Shown here: one piece after another, positions 4,653-5,450 of the stretch
Position numbering within the stretch: position 1 is the stretch's first letter
Layout: each line of letters starts with the position of its first letter
Assembly: GCA_019634245.1 (NCBI GenBank)
Contig: JAHQVR010000002.1
Coordinates: 1-5,450 of the forward strand
Direction of reading: 5' to 3'
Length of the DNA stretch: 5,450 nucleotides
Origin: Gammaproteobacteria bacterium
GTDB taxonomy: Bacteria; Pseudomonadota; Gammaproteobacteria; Granulosicoccales; Granulosicoccaceae
Notes under the pieces: generated by a model
The model's input: only the letters and a program-made list of their open reading frames with translations
Database searches by the model: none
Told to the model about the DNA's origin: nothing
Program-made: the position numbers and the translations under genes

Positions 4653-5450
4653 ATGTTTAATCCAACCGATTTTCCCAATCCTACCCTTATTTCAGTCAAT
4701 GGTGTGGAGCTCGAAGTCTTTGAAGCAGGCCAACAGAATGCAGGAAAACCTATTGTCCTCTGTCACGGCTGGCCAGAGCATGCCTTTTCTTGGCGCCATC
4801 AGCTGCCTGACCTTGTCGCAGCGGGCTACCATGTCATCGTCCCAAACCAGCGGGGGTACGGCAACTCATCCCGGCCGACTGAAGTAACAGCCTATGACAT
4901 CGAACACTTGTCGGGTGATCTCGTCGCACTTCTCGATCACTATGGATACGAAGATGCGACCTTTGTCGGTCATGATTGGGGTGCAATGGTCGTTTGGTGG
5001 CTGACCTTATTGCATCCAAACCGTGTAAATCGATTGATAAACCTGAGCATGCCTTACCAAGAGCGCGGAGAAAGGCCCTGGCTGGAGTTCATGGAGGAAT
5101 ACCTTGGCGACGACTACTATTTTGTCCACTTCAATCGACAGCCAGGGGTCGCAGACGCTATATTGGCAGAAAATACATCCCAGTTCCTTCGCAACATGTA
5201 CCGAAAGAACGAATCTATTAGAGAGCCTCAGCCTGGTATGGCGATGATTAATCTTGCCAGAGCAGAAACCCCGCTGGGTGACCGGTTAATGAGCGATGAA
5301 GAACTGGCCGTTTTCGTCTCCGCCTTCGAATCATCGGGGTTTACAGGCGGTATCAACTGGTACAGAAATCTTGATCGCAACTGGCACCTGTTGGCGGATG
5401 TGAACCCGATCATCCAGCAGCCAGCGCTCATGATCTACGGCGGCCGGGAT
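4653..5450 (+). CDS. Epoxide-hydrolase-like alpha/beta hydrolase (3' end outside window)
   Basis: The first 266 residues of a soluble epoxide hydrolase family protein are present, and the frame stays open to the window edge. Such enzymes open epoxides to diols through an Asp ester intermediate. HGWP (38-41) forms the oxyanion hole, and VGHDWGA (105-111) is the nucleophile elbow with Asp108, which favours epoxide hydrolase or haloalkane dehalogenase chemistry over a serine esterase. The cap domain (about 135-245) supplies the expected tyrosines: Tyr155 or Tyr156 in DDYYFVHF, and Tyr237 in INWYRN. These two ring-opening tyrosines point to epoxide hydrolase. The sequence ends at IYGGRD, where Asp266 aligns with the catalytic acid (as in EKD of human sEH). 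The catalytic His would lie beyond the edge. PNQRGYGNSSRP (64-75) has Asn65 where Asp is usual. There is no signal peptide. The gene follows the WYL regulator by 220 bp and may be its target. Confidence 0.9.
   Translation, partial: MFNPTDFPNPTLISVNGVELEVFEAGQQNAGKPIVLCHGWPEHAFSWRHQLPDLVAAGYHVIVPNQRGYGNSSRPTEVTAYDIEHLSGDLVALLDHYGYEDATFVGHDWGAMVVWWLTLLHPNRVNRLINLSMPYQERGERPWLEFMEEYLGDDYYFVHFNRQPGVADAILAENTSQFLRNMYRKNESIREPQPGMAMINLARAETPLGDRLMSDEELAVFVSAFESSGFTGGINWYRNLDRNWHLLADVNPIIQQPALMIYGGRD

Overview
The window is ordinary bacterial DNA with well-spaced genes, all on the + strand. Most have a recognisable Shine-Dalgarno sequence. It encodes a mix of small soluble enzymes and one transcription factor: a GH29 alpha-L-fucosidase (179-1546), a small alpha/beta-hydrolase esterase (1924-2571), a phytanoyl-CoA-dioxygenase-type Fe(II)/2-oxoglutarate oxygenase (2706-3494), an unrecognised 73-residue ORF (3515-3736), a WYL-domain HTH regulator (3740-4432) and the first 266 codons of an epoxide-hydrolase-like alpha/beta hydrolase that runs off the right edge (4653-5450). 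The content suggests a heterotrophic, polysaccharide-using environmental bacterium. No phylum can be assigned from the sequence alone. The WYL protein reads, from memory of the family, like Bacteroidota-type members, but this was not tested by any search.

Left part (1-1923). A short leader holds three tandem 19-bp units (114-170) directly in front of the fucosidase. After the fucosidase comes a 377-bp stretch with no convincing gene. It contains one open frame whose end reads like a beta-rich protein tail and could be a gene remnant.

Middle (1924-3494). The esterase and the PhyH-type oxygenase are separated by 134 bp. That gap holds a direct repeat (TTGTGACAT, twice, 33 bp apart), a 12-bp interrupted palindrome between the copies, and further TGACA/TGTCA half-sites. 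It looks like a control region.

Right part (3515-5450). Base composition drops to about 39-42% G+C across the small ORF and the WYL gene, against roughly 53-57% in sampled lines of the fucosidase and epoxide hydrolase. The small ORF and the WYL gene are only 3 bp apart and are probably co-transcribed. Just after the WYL stop lie a TGACA-N6-TGTCA palindrome, a consensus TATAAT, and a two-part stem-loop that would begin at about the predicted transcript start. About 120 nt later comes the epoxide hydrolase start. The simplest reading is that the WYL protein controls the downstream hydrolase, and perhaps also the PhyH gene, which shares the half-site. This is inference.

No strong evidence of a wholly new system was found. 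The parts most worth a second look are the regulatory DNA (the repeats, the palindrome plus TATAAT plus stem-loop, and the shared half-sites), the low-G+C block and the unidentified small ORF.
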